A stretch of 64,000 bases of DNA from Yanghanlia sp047501535 (GTDB lineage Bacteria; Pseudomonadota; Gammaproteobacteria; Burkholderiales; Burkholderiaceae_B): contig NZ_JAZDRJ010000010.1 in assembly GCF_047501535.1 (NCBI RefSeq), positions 113,157 to 177,156 on the forward strand. Reading direction: 5' to 3'. Each line of letters opens with the position of its first letter. The stretch's first letter is position 1. Shown piece after piece: positions 17,197 through 27,320 of the stretch. The position numbers were made by a program, and so were the translations under genes. The notes beneath the pieces were generated by a model. The model was not told the DNA's origin and searched no databases. It saw nothing but the letters and a program-made list of their open reading frames with translations.

Positions 17197-19335
17197 TTAA
17201 TGAATTGCACCGAGCAGCTCTCCTAGCCCGCCACTGCGATACACCCGTTGGCTGATGGCCTGCGCCAGCACGCCCGGCCCGCCTGGGTTGACCAAAGTGA
17301 ACCAATGACTGGCACGCGTAATGCCGGTATAGAGGAGCTCCCGGGTCAGTAGCGGCGTCGGAGCCTGAGGCAAAAACAGTACAGCATGTTGGAATTCCGA
17401 GCCTTGGGATTTGTGAACCGTCAAAGCATAGACAGTTTCTACGTCATCCAGACGATTGGGCGCAAACCAGCGCACGCCCTCCCCTTCGCCATCCGGGAAA
17501 GCCACGCGCAGTACTTCCCCTCGCCCTTGCCCGGCCGGGTACGGTAAGACCACGCCAATATCCCCGTTGGTCAGGCGCAGTGCCGGGTTATTACGCGTCA
17601 CCATGATCGGGCGGCCTGCATACCAGCCCGATGGTGCGGGAAGCAGGCCTCGCCCGTGAAGAATGCGGGCAATGGCGACATTCAAGCCTTCAACCCCCCA
17701 AGGGCCATTACGCACGACGCACAGCACTTGGCAAGCCCGGTGGGCGCGCAGTACCTCGGCGGCCCACACGTCGTAGTCAGCCGGATCATCTGACGTCGGC
17801 TGTTGGGCCACCAACGCAAGATAATGCCCGTAACCCTGGCGGTGTATTTCGCCCGTTGAGTCAACCGCAGCCGGACCAACGCTACCTTCGATAATCAGCT
17901 TGGCGTAAGCCGCGCTATCGGCTGCCTCGGCCTGCACATAGGAAAGATCGGGCGGAGGGGCACTTAGCAAAGCGCGCGCAGCGGCTACCTCACCTTCATT
18001 CACCGCCAGAGCGAGCTTGCCGATTCCGCTGTTTTCGTCAAAGCGATGGCTGACACGCAACATGGCGACAGCTTGATCCAGCGACCTGCCTTGCTCATCT
18101 ACAAAGTGCGCGGGTAATGCCATGCCCGTGGCCGCGTTCAGCCACTGGGCAGTGTCTGGCAGATAATGCCCCTGAGAGGCTCTACTACAGAGCTCACCAA
18201 GCACGGCCCCTGCTTCCACTGAAGCTAGCTGATCTTTATCGCCAATTAGCACCAACTGCGCATGGGGCGGCAAAGCCGCGATGACATCCGCCATGTCGCT
18301 GAGCGAGACCATGGATGCCTCATCAATCACCAGCACATCCAAGGGCAGTGGGTTATCGGCGTGATATTGGCGCTGCCGCACATGAGGCCGTCCACCCAGT
18401 AAGCGATGCAGGGTCACAACTTGTGTGGGAATCGCTTCAGCCAGATGGGCAGCCCCGCCGAGACGATCCAGCGGCAACTCCCCGACTTTTTCTGCGATAG
18501 ATTCGCTCAACCGCGCAGCGGCTTTACCGGTGGGAGCCGCCAGGCGTATGCGCAGTGGCTGCCAGGGACGAGCCACTCCTTGCTGTGCACCTGCACCACC
18601 AGAACGATGTAAATGCAGCGCCTGCAGCAGGGCCAGCAGACGCACCACTGTGGTGGTCTTGCCCGTGCCAGGCCCGCCTGTAATGATGGAAAACCGCTGT
18701 CGTGCCGCCAAAGCGCACGCCAATCGTTGCCAGTCGAGCGCGTCACCGGGCGACACCGGGCCGAACAAGGCGTCTAAATAATCGCGCACAGGCTCTAGCG
18801 GCGGCCCACCGTCGCCTGCGTCGGCCTGAAGACGCGCTGCCACACCATGCGCCACCTGCTGTTCATAGCGCCAATAGCGGTACAAGTACAGACGCCCACC
18901 CTCGTAGACCAGTGGCGTCAGCCTGTCGCCACGCGACACCACAGCCGGATGCAGCGCTGCTTCCCAGTCCGCCAGCGTCAGGCTTTTCAACAATTCAGCG
19001 GGATGAGGCGGCGATTCCACACCCACTGCCGTGGAACGGAAGTCTGGCGGCAGGTTAAGGACTGAGCCCGGACCATTCAAAGTGGCAGCCAAATCCAGGC
19101 AAACATGGCCACGCCCCAACTGATGACTTGCCAGAGCCGCAGCCAGTAGCAGCAAGGCCGGCGTCTCGGGTTGTTCTGTATGCAGGAAACGAGCAAAACG
19201 CGCATCCAGCAGCCGTAGCCAACCTACCTCATGCCAAGTGTCGAGCAAGGCCAGTACGGCTTGCGCATCCTGTAAGAACGGGTGGCGGGCAGTGTTCAAA
19301 CCCGCCCCTTGAGGCAGGCCAAGTGTTAGTTGCAT
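17197..19335 (-). CDS. recD: Exodeoxyribonuclease V alpha subunit RecD
   Basis: RecD is the 5'-3' SF1B helicase of the RecBCD complex, which processes double-strand breaks and degrades foreign linear DNA. The 712-residue protein has Walker A GGPGTGKTT (220-228), Walker B VLVIDEASMV, and the C-terminal LTVHKSQGSEF. Length is slightly above the E. coli enzyme. Its start overlaps the recB stop by 10 nt. It is the last gene of a recC-recB-recD operon. Confidence 0.95.
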   Translation of the reverse strand: MQLTLGLPQGAGLNTARHPFLQDAQAVLALLDTWHEVGWLRLLDARFARFLHTEQPETPALLLLAAALASHQLGRGHVCLDLAATLNGPGSVLNLPPDFRSTAVGVESPPHPAELLKSLTLADWEAALHPAVVSRGDRLTPLVYEGGRLYLYRYWRYEQQVAHGVAARLQADAGDGGPPLEPVRDYLDALFGPVSPGDALDWQRLACALAARQRFSIITGGPGTGKTTTVVRLLALLQALHLHRSGGAGAQQGVARPWQPLRIRLAAPTGKAAARLSESIAEKVGELPLDRLGGAAHLAEAIPTQVVTLHRLLGGRPHVRQRQYHADNPLPLDVLVIDEASMVSLSDMADVIAALPPHAQLVLIGDKDQLASVEAGAVLGELCSRASQGHYLPDTAQWLNAATGMALPAHFVDEQGRSLDQAVAMLRVSHRFDENSGIGKLALAVNEGEVAAARALLSAPPPDLSYVQAEAADSAAYAKLIIEGSVGPAAVDSTGEIHRQGYGHYLALVAQQPTSDDPADYDVWAAEVLRAHRACQVLCVVRNGPWGVEGLNVAIARILHGRGLLPAPSGWYAGRPIMVTRNNPALRLTNGDIGVVLPYPAGQGRGEVLRVAFPDGEGEGVRWFAPNRLDDVETVYALTVHKSQGSEFQHAVLFLPQAPTPLLTRELLYTGITRASHWFTLVNPGGPGVLAQAISQRVYRSGGLGELLGAIH

Positions 19336-22300
19336 GGTGGCAGCCCCCCTTCTTGCAGACCTGAAAATAGGGATTCCATGTGTTCTAGAACGGCAAGCGG
19401 AGGCCGCTCAAAGTGCAGCCCTTGGCTGGCCGAGTGGATGCCGCGCACGAAAAACACCAATGCTCCGCCAACATGTTGCTCGTAGTCGTAGCGGTCGCCG
19501 AGGCGGGATTTCAGTAAGCGATGCAAGGCGAACAGGTAGATGGCCGATTGCAAATCATAGCGATGCTCGAGTATGGCATCCCCAATAGCCGCCTCATCGT
19601 AGGCCAGGCTGCTCGCCCCCAACCAGTTGGATTTGTAATCCGCCACGTAGTAGCGGCCCTCATGCTCAAAAACCAGATCAATAAAACCGCGCAACATGCC
19701 GTTTAACTGCCCTGCTGCGATGACGGCGCGCGGACGGCCCGCGACGAAGTGGCGCGTGACAAGAGCATCCAGCAGGGGCAGGTTGGCGTCCCTCACGCCA
19801 AACCAGAACTCCATTTCCGGCAAGACACGAGTCAGATCAGCCAGCACAAGGTTGCCGAAATCCGCCCCGCCCAGCTGTGCCAGTCGAAATGGATGCATGA
19901 AAAAGTCTTGCAGCCAGCTCACCACAACGTCGGTATGCGCCTGCCACCCACGACTCTCGCAACGCCTTTGAACTTCCGCCTGTAAGGCGGCATGATCAGC
20001 CAGGGTCTGGCGCGCCCCTTTTACTAAGACCCACTCCAGCAAATCGTGCAAAAACGTACCAGCCGTCGCCCCCTTGGGAAAAGCGTGTATGCCAGCCGCT
20101 GGAGCCACCAACTCCTCATTGAGCCGCCGGTACGCGTGAAGGTCAATCGCCTCGTCAACTGTTGCTTCCGCGACATAGCCCTCCAAGAAGGTCTCCATCC
20201 GAGGCTCGTCCGCCAAAGCTAGGCTGGCGATATCTGGATGCAAAACGGCGGCATGCTCGAAGCGCTCAACCGCCAACCGACTCAAAGAGGAATAACTGCT
20301 CAAACTCCAGCGCCGCTCTATGCGGCGGCTCATGCTGCGCCAGACCGGCTCGAAAGCGGGTGCGTCACCATGCTGATAGCGCTCATCCAGGACTTGCGGA
20401 AAACCGGAAACGCTAATATGGCTGCAGCTGCCCGCCCACTCAGCCAGTTTGTCTTGCAAGGTGTCGGCGCTGCAGGCTTCGGGCCCACCCAGCAAATACC
20501 CCATGGCCGAACTGCCCAGAAGATCGACCGGAGCCAGCGCCACCCAGGTTGCGTATCGCGCCCTTGTCAGGGCCACGTACAGCTTGCGCATATCCTCAGC
20601 CAATCGCTCATGCTCACGGTTGTCTAAGATCAACTGGTGCTGTTCTTCCGTGGCGTCAGCCAGATTAGCCAGCACATGCTGCTGACCGCTCGTGTCATGC
20701 CAGGTAGCCGGCAGTTCCAGCGAGGTTTCAGGGCGGCAGTGATAGGCAAAGGGATAGAACACCAGAGGATATTCCAGACCCTTGGATTTATGCACCGTCA
20801 CAATCTGCACCAACCCGGCATCGCTTTCCAGCCGGACACGCGACGCATCGCCGTCGACGCCCACCTGCCCACCCTCTTCAATGCATTCCTCAAGGTGGCG
20901 GATCAGGGCATGTTCGCCATCGTGATGAGTGGATGCCGCCTGCAGCAGTTCAGCCAAATGCAGCAAATCAGTTAGCTGACGTTCGCCTTGTTGGTCGCCT
21001 GCGCTTTGCTGTGCAAACAAACGTGCCGGAACAGCGAAATCGTGCATGTAGCTGCGCAGCATAGGCAGCACGCCGCTTTTACGCCATTGTTCCTTGTAGC
21101 CAGCAAAACGTTCCAGTGTATCTTCCCACAGGACTTCGTCGCGCACAAATGCGTCAAGTTCGCTCCAGCTCTTACCCAACACAGAGGTCGCTAGGGCTGC
21201 GCGTACATAGCCACCGTTTTCAGGTTCTGCGCAAGCCCGCAGCCAGGCAAGGACATCGCCGGCGGCGGCGCTATGGTAGACCGAACTGTCGTCCGACAAA
21301 TACACACTGCGGATGCCGCGATAGCCAAGCTGCTCACTCAGCCGCCCTGCTTCCGTGCGGTTATTCACCAAAATAGCGATATCTTTGGGTTGCAGCGCCT
21401 GGAATTCACCATTCTTGCGAAACCCCGCCAAGCCCTTGCCCGCTAATTGCAACAGGCGCAGAATTTCTGAGGCGCAGGCTTGGGCAACGGCTTCAGCACA
21501 CGCCCCTCGCTTGTTATAGCTGGTATCGCACCAGATGCTGAGCGCCTCAGCCGGTTCCTCGTTCACCCACCATTCGCCCGGGTCGCTAGCGGCATCTACA
21601 GGCAGAAAAGGTACGGGGTTGTCGCCCAAGGCGGAAGCCTCCGCACCAGCCTGACGGAACAGAAACGCGCCTTTCTCGCGCGCTTGCTCGCCCACTTGGA
21701 AAAGGTGATTGACGGCCCCCACCATGGCTGCGGTTGAGCGGTAATTACTGCCCAAGGTATAAATGCGGCCCGCGCAGGCCCTTCGCGCAGCCAGATAAGC
21801 GTGAATGTCGGCTCCCCGGAACCGGTAGATGGCTTGTTTAGGGTCCCCAATTAAGGCCAGCAAGGCATCCTCGCTATTAGTATCTATTTTATATATATGA
21901 TCGAAGATCTGATACTGAGCGGGGTTGGTGTCCTGAAATTCGTCGATCAGCGCCGCCGGGAACTGGTTGCGTATGAGATCGGCCAACCGCTGCCCGTTCG
22001 GGCCGCATAAAGCAGTATGAAGCTGCTCAAGCAGGCCGTTGAAATCCACCATGGCCCGCTGCCGCCGTAGTTCTGCAACGCGCTGTGCAACCCAGCGCCC
22101 GGCATGAGGAAAAATTCTGGCCAGATCGGCATCCAGCGCCTCGATTTCTTGGAGCAGGCTTTCCATGGCCGTCAAACCAGGGTGCTCTGGTGGGCTTCCC
22201 TCTTTCCAGACCTCAGCCAGACCGCCGGGCGTCAGACGCCACCAGGCAGCCACGCTGGTGTCAAAAGGCAGCCTGGAATGCGGGTCTTCAGCCCATTCCT

Positions 22301-23153
22301 GCAATTTGTCCAGCCAGCCTTGCCAGCTGTTCACCCGAAGCCTGTTCTTATGGAATAAATTGTCGTCATAAGCAGCCTGCAGCAGGTCACGTATTTCTGG
22401 TACCCACTGCCGCCACGGCGCTTTACACGCGGCGCTGCGTTCCTTCAGCTCGGCCAAAATATCTACAGGCGCCGGGGTATCTTCTGCATAAGCATGTGCT
22501 TGGTTCAACCAACGGCGGTACACGAGTTCCGCCAGCGCATCACAATTGGCTGCATTGCGCTTGTCAAACATCTGTGCAGAAATTGCTTCTAGCACGCGTG
22601 CAAGGTCGTCTGCCGCTAACGGCGCAATGTACAGCCGCCAGTAGTCAGCCGTGGCTTCGGCAACCCGTTCTCCGCCATTGACATCCATTTCCACGTTGAA
22701 CAGGCTGGCGCTGTCAAACGCGTGTTCACGCAACATGCGATAACACCAGGCATCAATGGTGGATACCGCCGCGTCATCCATCCATTCCGCGGCAATGCTT
22801 AATTGCCGGGCACAACCGGGCCACTGTTCAGGCGCGTATTCAGCTCGCAAATCGCATAAAAACTCGTCGCTTTCATGTTCACCCAGAAAGCAGGCAGCGG
22901 CTTCGTTCAGGCGCTTACGAATGCGATCGCGCAGTTCTTGGGTGGCGGCGCGCGTGAAGGTGACAACCAGGATGTCGGGCGGCGTCAGGGGGCGCTGGCC
23001 GGGCAACGCCTCATGACCCAGCACCAACCTGACGTACAGACTGGCAATCGTGTAGGTTTTTCCTGTCCCTGCGCTGGCTTCTATCAGCCGGCTGCCCCAT
23101 AGGGGGAAGCGTAATGCGTCCAGTGGCACCATAGTGGCTTCATACTTTGCCAT
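19326..23153 (-). CDS. recB: Exodeoxyribonuclease V beta subunit RecB
   Basis: RecB carries the 3'-5' helicase and the only nuclease of RecBCD. At 1275 residues it is full length. Walker A is ASAGTGKT (26-33). A UvrD-like helicase follows, with LIDEFQDTNPAQYQIFD, GDPKQAIYRFRGAD and VTVHKSKGLEYP. The nuclease domain has FIDLVFEHEGRYY and VADYKSNW, with D1172 and K1174 as catalytic residues. The start shares a base with the recC stop (TAATG), and the stop overlaps recD, so the three subunits are tightly coupled. Confidence 0.96.
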   Translation of the reverse strand: MAKYEATMVPLDALRFPLWGSRLIEASAGTGKTYTIASLYVRLVLGHEALPGQRPLTPPDILVVTFTRAATQELRDRIRKRLNEAAACFLGEHESDEFLCDLRAEYAPEQWPGCARQLSIAAEWMDDAAVSTIDAWCYRMLREHAFDSASLFNVEMDVNGGERVAEATADYWRLYIAPLAADDLARVLEAISAQMFDKRNAANCDALAELVYRRWLNQAHAYAEDTPAPVDILAELKERSAACKAPWRQWVPEIRDLLQAAYDDNLFHKNRLRVNSWQGWLDKLQEWAEDPHSRLPFDTSVAAWWRLTPGGLAEVWKEGSPPEHPGLTAMESLLQEIEALDADLARIFPHAGRWVAQRVAELRRQRAMVDFNGLLEQLHTALCGPNGQRLADLIRNQFPAALIDEFQDTNPAQYQIFDHIYKIDTNSEDALLALIGDPKQAIYRFRGADIHAYLAARRACAGRIYTLGSNYRSTAAMVGAVNHLFQVGEQAREKGAFLFRQAGAEASALGDNPVPFLPVDAASDPGEWWVNEEPAEALSIWCDTSYNKRGACAEAVAQACASEILRLLQLAGKGLAGFRKNGEFQALQPKDIAILVNNRTEAGRLSEQLGYRGIRSVYLSDDSSVYHSAAAGDVLAWLRACAEPENGGYVRAALATSVLGKSWSELDAFVRDEVLWEDTLERFAGYKEQWRKSGVLPMLRSYMHDFAVPARLFAQQSAGDQQGERQLTDLLHLAELLQAASTHHDGEHALIRHLEECIEEGGQVGVDGDASRVRLESDAGLVQIVTVHKSKGLEYPLVFYPFAYHCRPETSLELPATWHDTSGQQHVLANLADATEEQHQLILDNREHERLAEDMRKLYVALTRARYATWVALAPVDLLGSSAMGYLLGGPEACSADTLQDKLAEWAGSCSHISVSGFPQVLDERYQHGDAPAFEPVWRSMSRRIERRWSLSSYSSLSRLAVERFEHAAVLHPDIASLALADEPRMETFLEGYVAEATVDEAIDLHAYRRLNEELVAPAAGIHAFPKGATAGTFLHDLLEWVLVKGARQTLADHAALQAEVQRRCESRGWQAHTDVVVSWLQDFFMHPFRLAQLGGADFGNLVLADLTRVLPEMEFWFGVRDANLPLLDALVTRHFVAGRPRAVIAAGQLNGMLRGFIDLVFEHEGRYYVADYKSNWLGASSLAYDEAAIGDAILEHRYDLQSAIYLFALHRLLKSRLGDRYDYEQHVGGALVFFVRGIHSASQGLHFERPPLAVLEHMESLFSGLQEGGLPPCN

Positions 23154-26100
23154 TACTCCGCCTCCTTGGCACGCAACTCAACAAACAACGGCCCATACAA
23201 CGCCACAGCCCACTTCACCAGTTCCCCCTGGCTAAACAACGCTTCAAAGTTGGGATACGCACGCGCCTCATAGAAAGCATCGCGCCTGCCAGGCTGATTC
23301 CAGCTTGAGTCATAACAGGCTTCCACCTGCGCCACCAATTCCTCCGAGGCAAGCAGTTCGCGCCACGCTGGTGTATCACCAAGGCTCAATACTCCAGGCA
23401 GGGCCACAGTCAGAATGGGCCGGGCGAATTCCGCCTTAATGGGCAAGGGGCGGCACATCCCCTTCACCCAGGCTTTCAGTATGATGTCCAGCCAGCCTGC
23501 GGCCTGCTCCGGCTGAAGCGGATCCAAGCACGCCGTACCAGCGGGGCTCAGCACCTTAGTCGTCAAGGGCAAACCCATGCTATTGGCTGCCAAGTGCTCC
23601 ACCCAGTAGCCCACCAGTTTTTCATCGCGCCAGTGGCGAGCCCGGCCACTGGTGAGTTGGGTGGCCTGCATTTCTATACGCAGCAGCCCCCCCTGGCCAT
23701 CGCCGCGCAAACCATGCAACCAGCCCGATACACCAGGCGTGCCGGGACATGCATGCCGCAGTTCCAGGGATTCATCAAGCGCTTCCGGCCATTCGTCGAG
23801 TTGCAGGCGGTATTCATCCAGCATCGGCAGCAACAGTGCACGCGCCCGGTCGACTTGCAGCCTGCCTGCGCCGCCAAATGCCAAGGCGCCGCTACGCTGC
23901 ATGCGGTCAAGTTCCGCTTCACAGACTCCCGACGGGTCGATGCCCATCTGAAGCGGCTTGCGCGCTGCTCCAATCAAGGTGTTGTGCAGCACCCAGTTAT
24001 CCAGGCCGTCGGCAACAAAGGTTTCCTGATCTGCCAGAGTCTCCGTTTCATCGTACCTGACCTGCAACCTTTGTCTGAAAAATTCCCGCACCGGGTGTTC
24101 CAGAAACGCCTTCAGCTCGCTAAAGGATAAGGGCTCATCACGCTTGATCGATTCCAGCCCCTCGGTGTCGGTAGGCGCCGCTGTGTTGTGCTCAGTGGCT
24201 GAATTACGCCATTCAGCACCGAAAGTGAACAGCCGGGCTTGTGGCGACGCATCGTGAAAGTATGCCGGGCTGAAGGCCTGCAAGGGATGATGGGTGGTAA
24301 TTTGCTCCAGCACATCGCCACCATCAGCCGCCTGCCAGACAGCGGCCAGGTAGTCGCGCAACTGCCCCACCAGTACGGAAGGCGGTTGTTCCGTGTTGTC
24401 CACAATACTGCGCCCCACCCACGATACATAAAAGCAGTCGCGAGCGGACAGCAGCGCTTCCAGAAACAGGTAGCGATCGTCGTCACGGCGCGAGCGGTCA
24501 CCCGGGCGGTAATCTTTCTCCATGAGGTCGAAATGCGCCGGGATGCGCTGGCGCGGATAGTCGCCATCATTCATGCCTAGTAGGCACACATGGCGAAAGG
24601 GGATGGCGCGCATTGGCATCAAGGTTGCAAACGTAATGGCACCGCTGGTGAAACGTTGGGCCATGCCCGCATGCTGCAAGCAGGACAGCCAGCGTCCCCC
24701 CACCACTTGCAGGGTCAGTGCTTCGTCAAAACGGCTGTCGTCGCATTCTTTAAGCCAATCATTCAAGGCTTGCTGAAGCTGTTCAATGGTGTAGGCTGCG
24801 ATATCGTCCGGCGGCAGTAGAAAGTCATCCAGCAAGGCCCGCAAGCGTTTGCCCCACTCCTCTGGAGACGCGGGGCGAGCCAGTTCACGGGAATAATGCA
24901 GCAGCCGCTCCAGCAGCAAGGCCAGCGTACCTACCAGCTCGGCGCCCAAGCCAGAAACATCGCCATAGGGCGCAATACCGTTCCACTCTTCGCCCTCGCC
25001 TGTGGCATAGCCCAACAGCATGCGCCGCAGGCCAAAAGCCCAGGTATGCAATTCGGCTAGGCTTGGTTCGATAGGCAGGCCCAATGCTCGCCGGTGGTCG
25101 GCATCCAACCCCCAGCGGACATTGGCGTTCTGTATCCAATCGCGCAACACGGCAACGTCTTCTTCGCCAAGCCCATAGCGCTGCCTGACTGCCGCGATGT
25201 CGAGCAAGTCCAGCACCTCTCCCACCCCCATGCGGGCCAGGGGCAAAGTCAGCAGCTTTTCAACGGCATCTGCCACGGTGTTGACCTGCCCCGGGCCGCG
25301 GTCAACGATGAAATAGGGAATTCGGCGCTTGTCTTCGGGGCCGTACAAGCCGAAAACCGCCTCAATATACGGGGCGTACTGCTCGATATCCGGCACCATC
25401 ACGATGATGTCGTCCGGTTGCAGGCTGGCGTCTGCATCGAAGGCGGCCAGCAACTGGTCGTGCAGGATTTCTACTTCACGCAATGCGCTGTGAGCAATAT
25501 GAAAATGCACGGAGAGGTCATCCGCAGTGGCCACGCGCCCGGCCTCTTTTACCTCGGCCAAGGAACGCAGGCCGCGAATATCATCCTGCACAGCCCCTAG
25601 CATGAAGTTTTCATCCACGTTGGCAAACGCGGGAGCGACCGTGAACGGAATGGGGACGGCGCCCTGGTTGGCCGACTCATCTTCCAGCTCTTCCAACAAC
25701 GCAATGTAGTCGCGCCCCTGGCGGCCCCAGGAGGCCAATAGCGGATGCGCTTGTGCATGCAGGCTGTCTTCATCGAGCTCCGGCGCACGGCCGGGCTTGA
25801 GCTGCTGGTGGCGCTTCACGCTACGCAACAAGGAACGCCCTTCGACGATGTCCGCCCAGTAGTATTCACAAGGGTTGTGAACGCAGACCATCACCTGCGA
25901 CCATCGAGCCACCGCAATCAGCACTTCCAGGCTTTGCCTGGGCAAAGAACTGACACCAAACACCACAATACGCCGTGGGAGATCCGGCCTGCCTAGGGCG
26001 GTTTGCCATTGCTGCAAGGTTTCTATAAACCGCTCGTGAACGCCGGCCCTGCCCAGTGCGGCAGCCTGCGACCCAACGTCGGCCAGAATGTCGCGCCACA

Positions 26101-26677
26101 GTGCAGCCTGCCAGCACTGGTCGGCTTCCAGCGGGCGCGGCTCACCATGGCCACGCAGCTGATCACGCCCTTCTGCCCAATCAGTTAACCAGTCGGCACG
26201 ATAAACCTGATATTGGTCGAACAGGTCAGCCAGGCGTTCAGCCAATTGGTAACGCTTACGTAAGTCGGAGTCATCATCCAGAAAACGCTGCAAAGGCGCA
26301 TAGACTTCACGTTCCGAAATACCGCCCAGCAAACGCATCAACCGCCAGATAAGGGGCTGCTCATCCAGTGGCGACGATTCCGGCACCTGCGACTCTCCCA
26401 ACACCCGGCGATACAACGACCACATCAGACGGGAAGGCATGGGGGTATCGAGCGCTGCTGCAATACCCGGCCCGCCATCAGCGCTCATGCTTGCCAGGCT
26501 GCTGCGCAGCCATTGTGCAATGCCGTTGCTTTGCACAGTGATGATGTCAGTTTCCAGAGGGTCGAGCGGGTGATCGGCCAACCACTGCACCAAGCCGTCA
26601 CGCAGCACTTCCATACGGTTGGAATGCAGAACGATTAACCCCGGCGTAATGGGGGACACAACATGGCTTTGAGGCAA
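23153..26677 (-). CDS. recC: Exodeoxyribonuclease V gamma subunit RecC
   Basis: RecC is the Chi-scanning and scaffold subunit of RecBCD. The 1174-residue protein opens with the conserved LIVLHSNRMEVLRD and has VCVHNPCEYYWADI, FRHVCLLGMNDGDYPR and an FSELKAFLEHPVREFFRQRL segment. The start is read as TTG at 26677 with GGAG about 6 nt upstream. Its TAA overlaps the recB ATG. This is the first gene of recC-recB-recD. Confidence 0.94.
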   Translation of the reverse strand: MPQSHVVSPITPGLIVLHSNRMEVLRDGLVQWLADHPLDPLETDIITVQSNGIAQWLRSSLASMSADGGPGIAAALDTPMPSRLMWSLYRRVLGESQVPESSPLDEQPLIWRLMRLLGGISEREVYAPLQRFLDDDSDLRKRYQLAERLADLFDQYQVYRADWLTDWAEGRDQLRGHGEPRPLEADQCWQAALWRDILADVGSQAAALGRAGVHERFIETLQQWQTALGRPDLPRRIVVFGVSSLPRQSLEVLIAVARWSQVMVCVHNPCEYYWADIVEGRSLLRSVKRHQQLKPGRAPELDEDSLHAQAHPLLASWGRQGRDYIALLEELEDESANQGAVPIPFTVAPAFANVDENFMLGAVQDDIRGLRSLAEVKEAGRVATADDLSVHFHIAHSALREVEILHDQLLAAFDADASLQPDDIIVMVPDIEQYAPYIEAVFGLYGPEDKRRIPYFIVDRGPGQVNTVADAVEKLLTLPLARMGVGEVLDLLDIAAVRQRYGLGEEDVAVLRDWIQNANVRWGLDADHRRALGLPIEPSLAELHTWAFGLRRMLLGYATGEGEEWNGIAPYGDVSGLGAELVGTLALLLERLLHYSRELARPASPEEWGKRLRALLDDFLLPPDDIAAYTIEQLQQALNDWLKECDDSRFDEALTLQVVGGRWLSCLQHAGMAQRFTSGAITFATLMPMRAIPFRHVCLLGMNDGDYPRQRIPAHFDLMEKDYRPGDRSRRDDDRYLFLEALLSARDCFYVSWVGRSIVDNTEQPPSVLVGQLRDYLAAVWQAADGGDVLEQITTHHPLQAFSPAYFHDASPQARLFTFGAEWRNSATEHNTAAPTDTEGLESIKRDEPLSFSELKAFLEHPVREFFRQRLQVRYDETETLADQETFVADGLDNWVLHNTLIGAARKPLQMGIDPSGVCEAELDRMQRSGALAFGGAGRLQVDRARALLLPMLDEYRLQLDEWPEALDESLELRHACPGTPGVSGWLHGLRGDGQGGLLRIEMQATQLTSGRARHWRDEKLVGYWVEHLAANSMGLPLTTKVLSPAGTACLDPLQPEQAAGWLDIILKAWVKGMCRPLPIKAEFARPILTVALPGVLSLGDTPAWRELLASEELVAQVEACYDSSWNQPGRRDAFYEARAYPNFEALFSQGELVKWAVALYGPLFVELRAKEAE

Positions 26678-26767
26678 GGCAACTCCGACATTGGTGAGCG
26701 AAAATTGCTAGGAAAACGGCAACTTGAACGCTGCGTTTCGCTGCATCATTCTATGCAATGAAACGGC

Positions 26768-26811
26768 GAAGGCGGCAGCGTTGAGATGTTATCACCCTAG
26801 CTGCCGCCTTC
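26768..26811 (-). terminator. Hairpin after ubiT
   Basis: GAAGGCGGCAGC (26768-26779) and GCTGCCGCCTTC (26800-26811) are perfect 12-bp complements separated by 20 nt. The structure lies just past the ubiT stop and before recC. There is no T-run. Confidence 0.55.
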
Positions 26812-26834
26812 ACCCCTGAACGGGAACCTCGGGA

Positions 26835-27320
26835 TTACACGTGTGGCCGGCCCAAGCGTATGCGCGGTGCCGACAGCAGGTTGCTCAGCACCTTGCTAGG
26901 ACGTAAGACTTCCATGTCCAGGGAATCAAGCGTGTTCTTCACCAACAAGCCCAATTCCGTGTCGCCCTCCATGACCAGACGGCGGCTGAAAAACAAAGTG
27001 TCCGGGTCTTCGCCGCGCTGAATCAGTTGGTGGAAATCCCAGGCATCGGCGCGGATGGTGAGATCCGGCGTCTGGCTGCCATGATTCGCAGCGCGGAAAG
27101 CGCTAGCGCGCCAGGTGTAGTCGAATCGCAGCCCAGCATCCGCCACTTCAATACGCAGCGAGCGCCCTTCCAGCATGCTGCACGTGTCGATTGGCAAATG
27201 AGGAGCCAGCATCAGATTCAGGCCTGTAACAAACAACTGCGAACCCGGGCGTTTGGGCAGCAACCCCAACAGACGCCCCACCGGCGCCGGGACCCGAAAC
27301 CGTTCAATATCATGACTCAT
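26835..27320 (-). CDS. ubiT: Ubiquinone biosynthesis accessory factor UbiT (SCP2 domain)
   Basis: A 161-residue SCP2 sterol-carrier-like protein that, by homology with E. coli UbiT, binds lipid quinone intermediates in the oxygen-independent ubiquinone pathway. It begins MSHDIERFRVPAPVGRLL and shows LDLTIRADAWDFHQLIQRGEDPDTLFF-type SCP2 residues in its middle. The ATG at 27320 overlaps the ubiV stop (TGATG) and has AGGAG upstream, so it is preferred to the longer reading frame. It is the third gene of ubiU-ubiV-ubiT. Confidence 0.9.
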   Translation of the reverse strand: MSHDIERFRVPAPVGRLLGLLPKRPGSQLFVTGLNLMLAPHLPIDTCSMLEGRSLRIEVADAGLRFDYTWRASAFRAANHGSQTPDLTIRADAWDFHQLIQRGEDPDTLFFSRRLVMEGDTELGLLVKNTLDSLDMEVLRPSKVLSNLLSAPRIRLGRPHV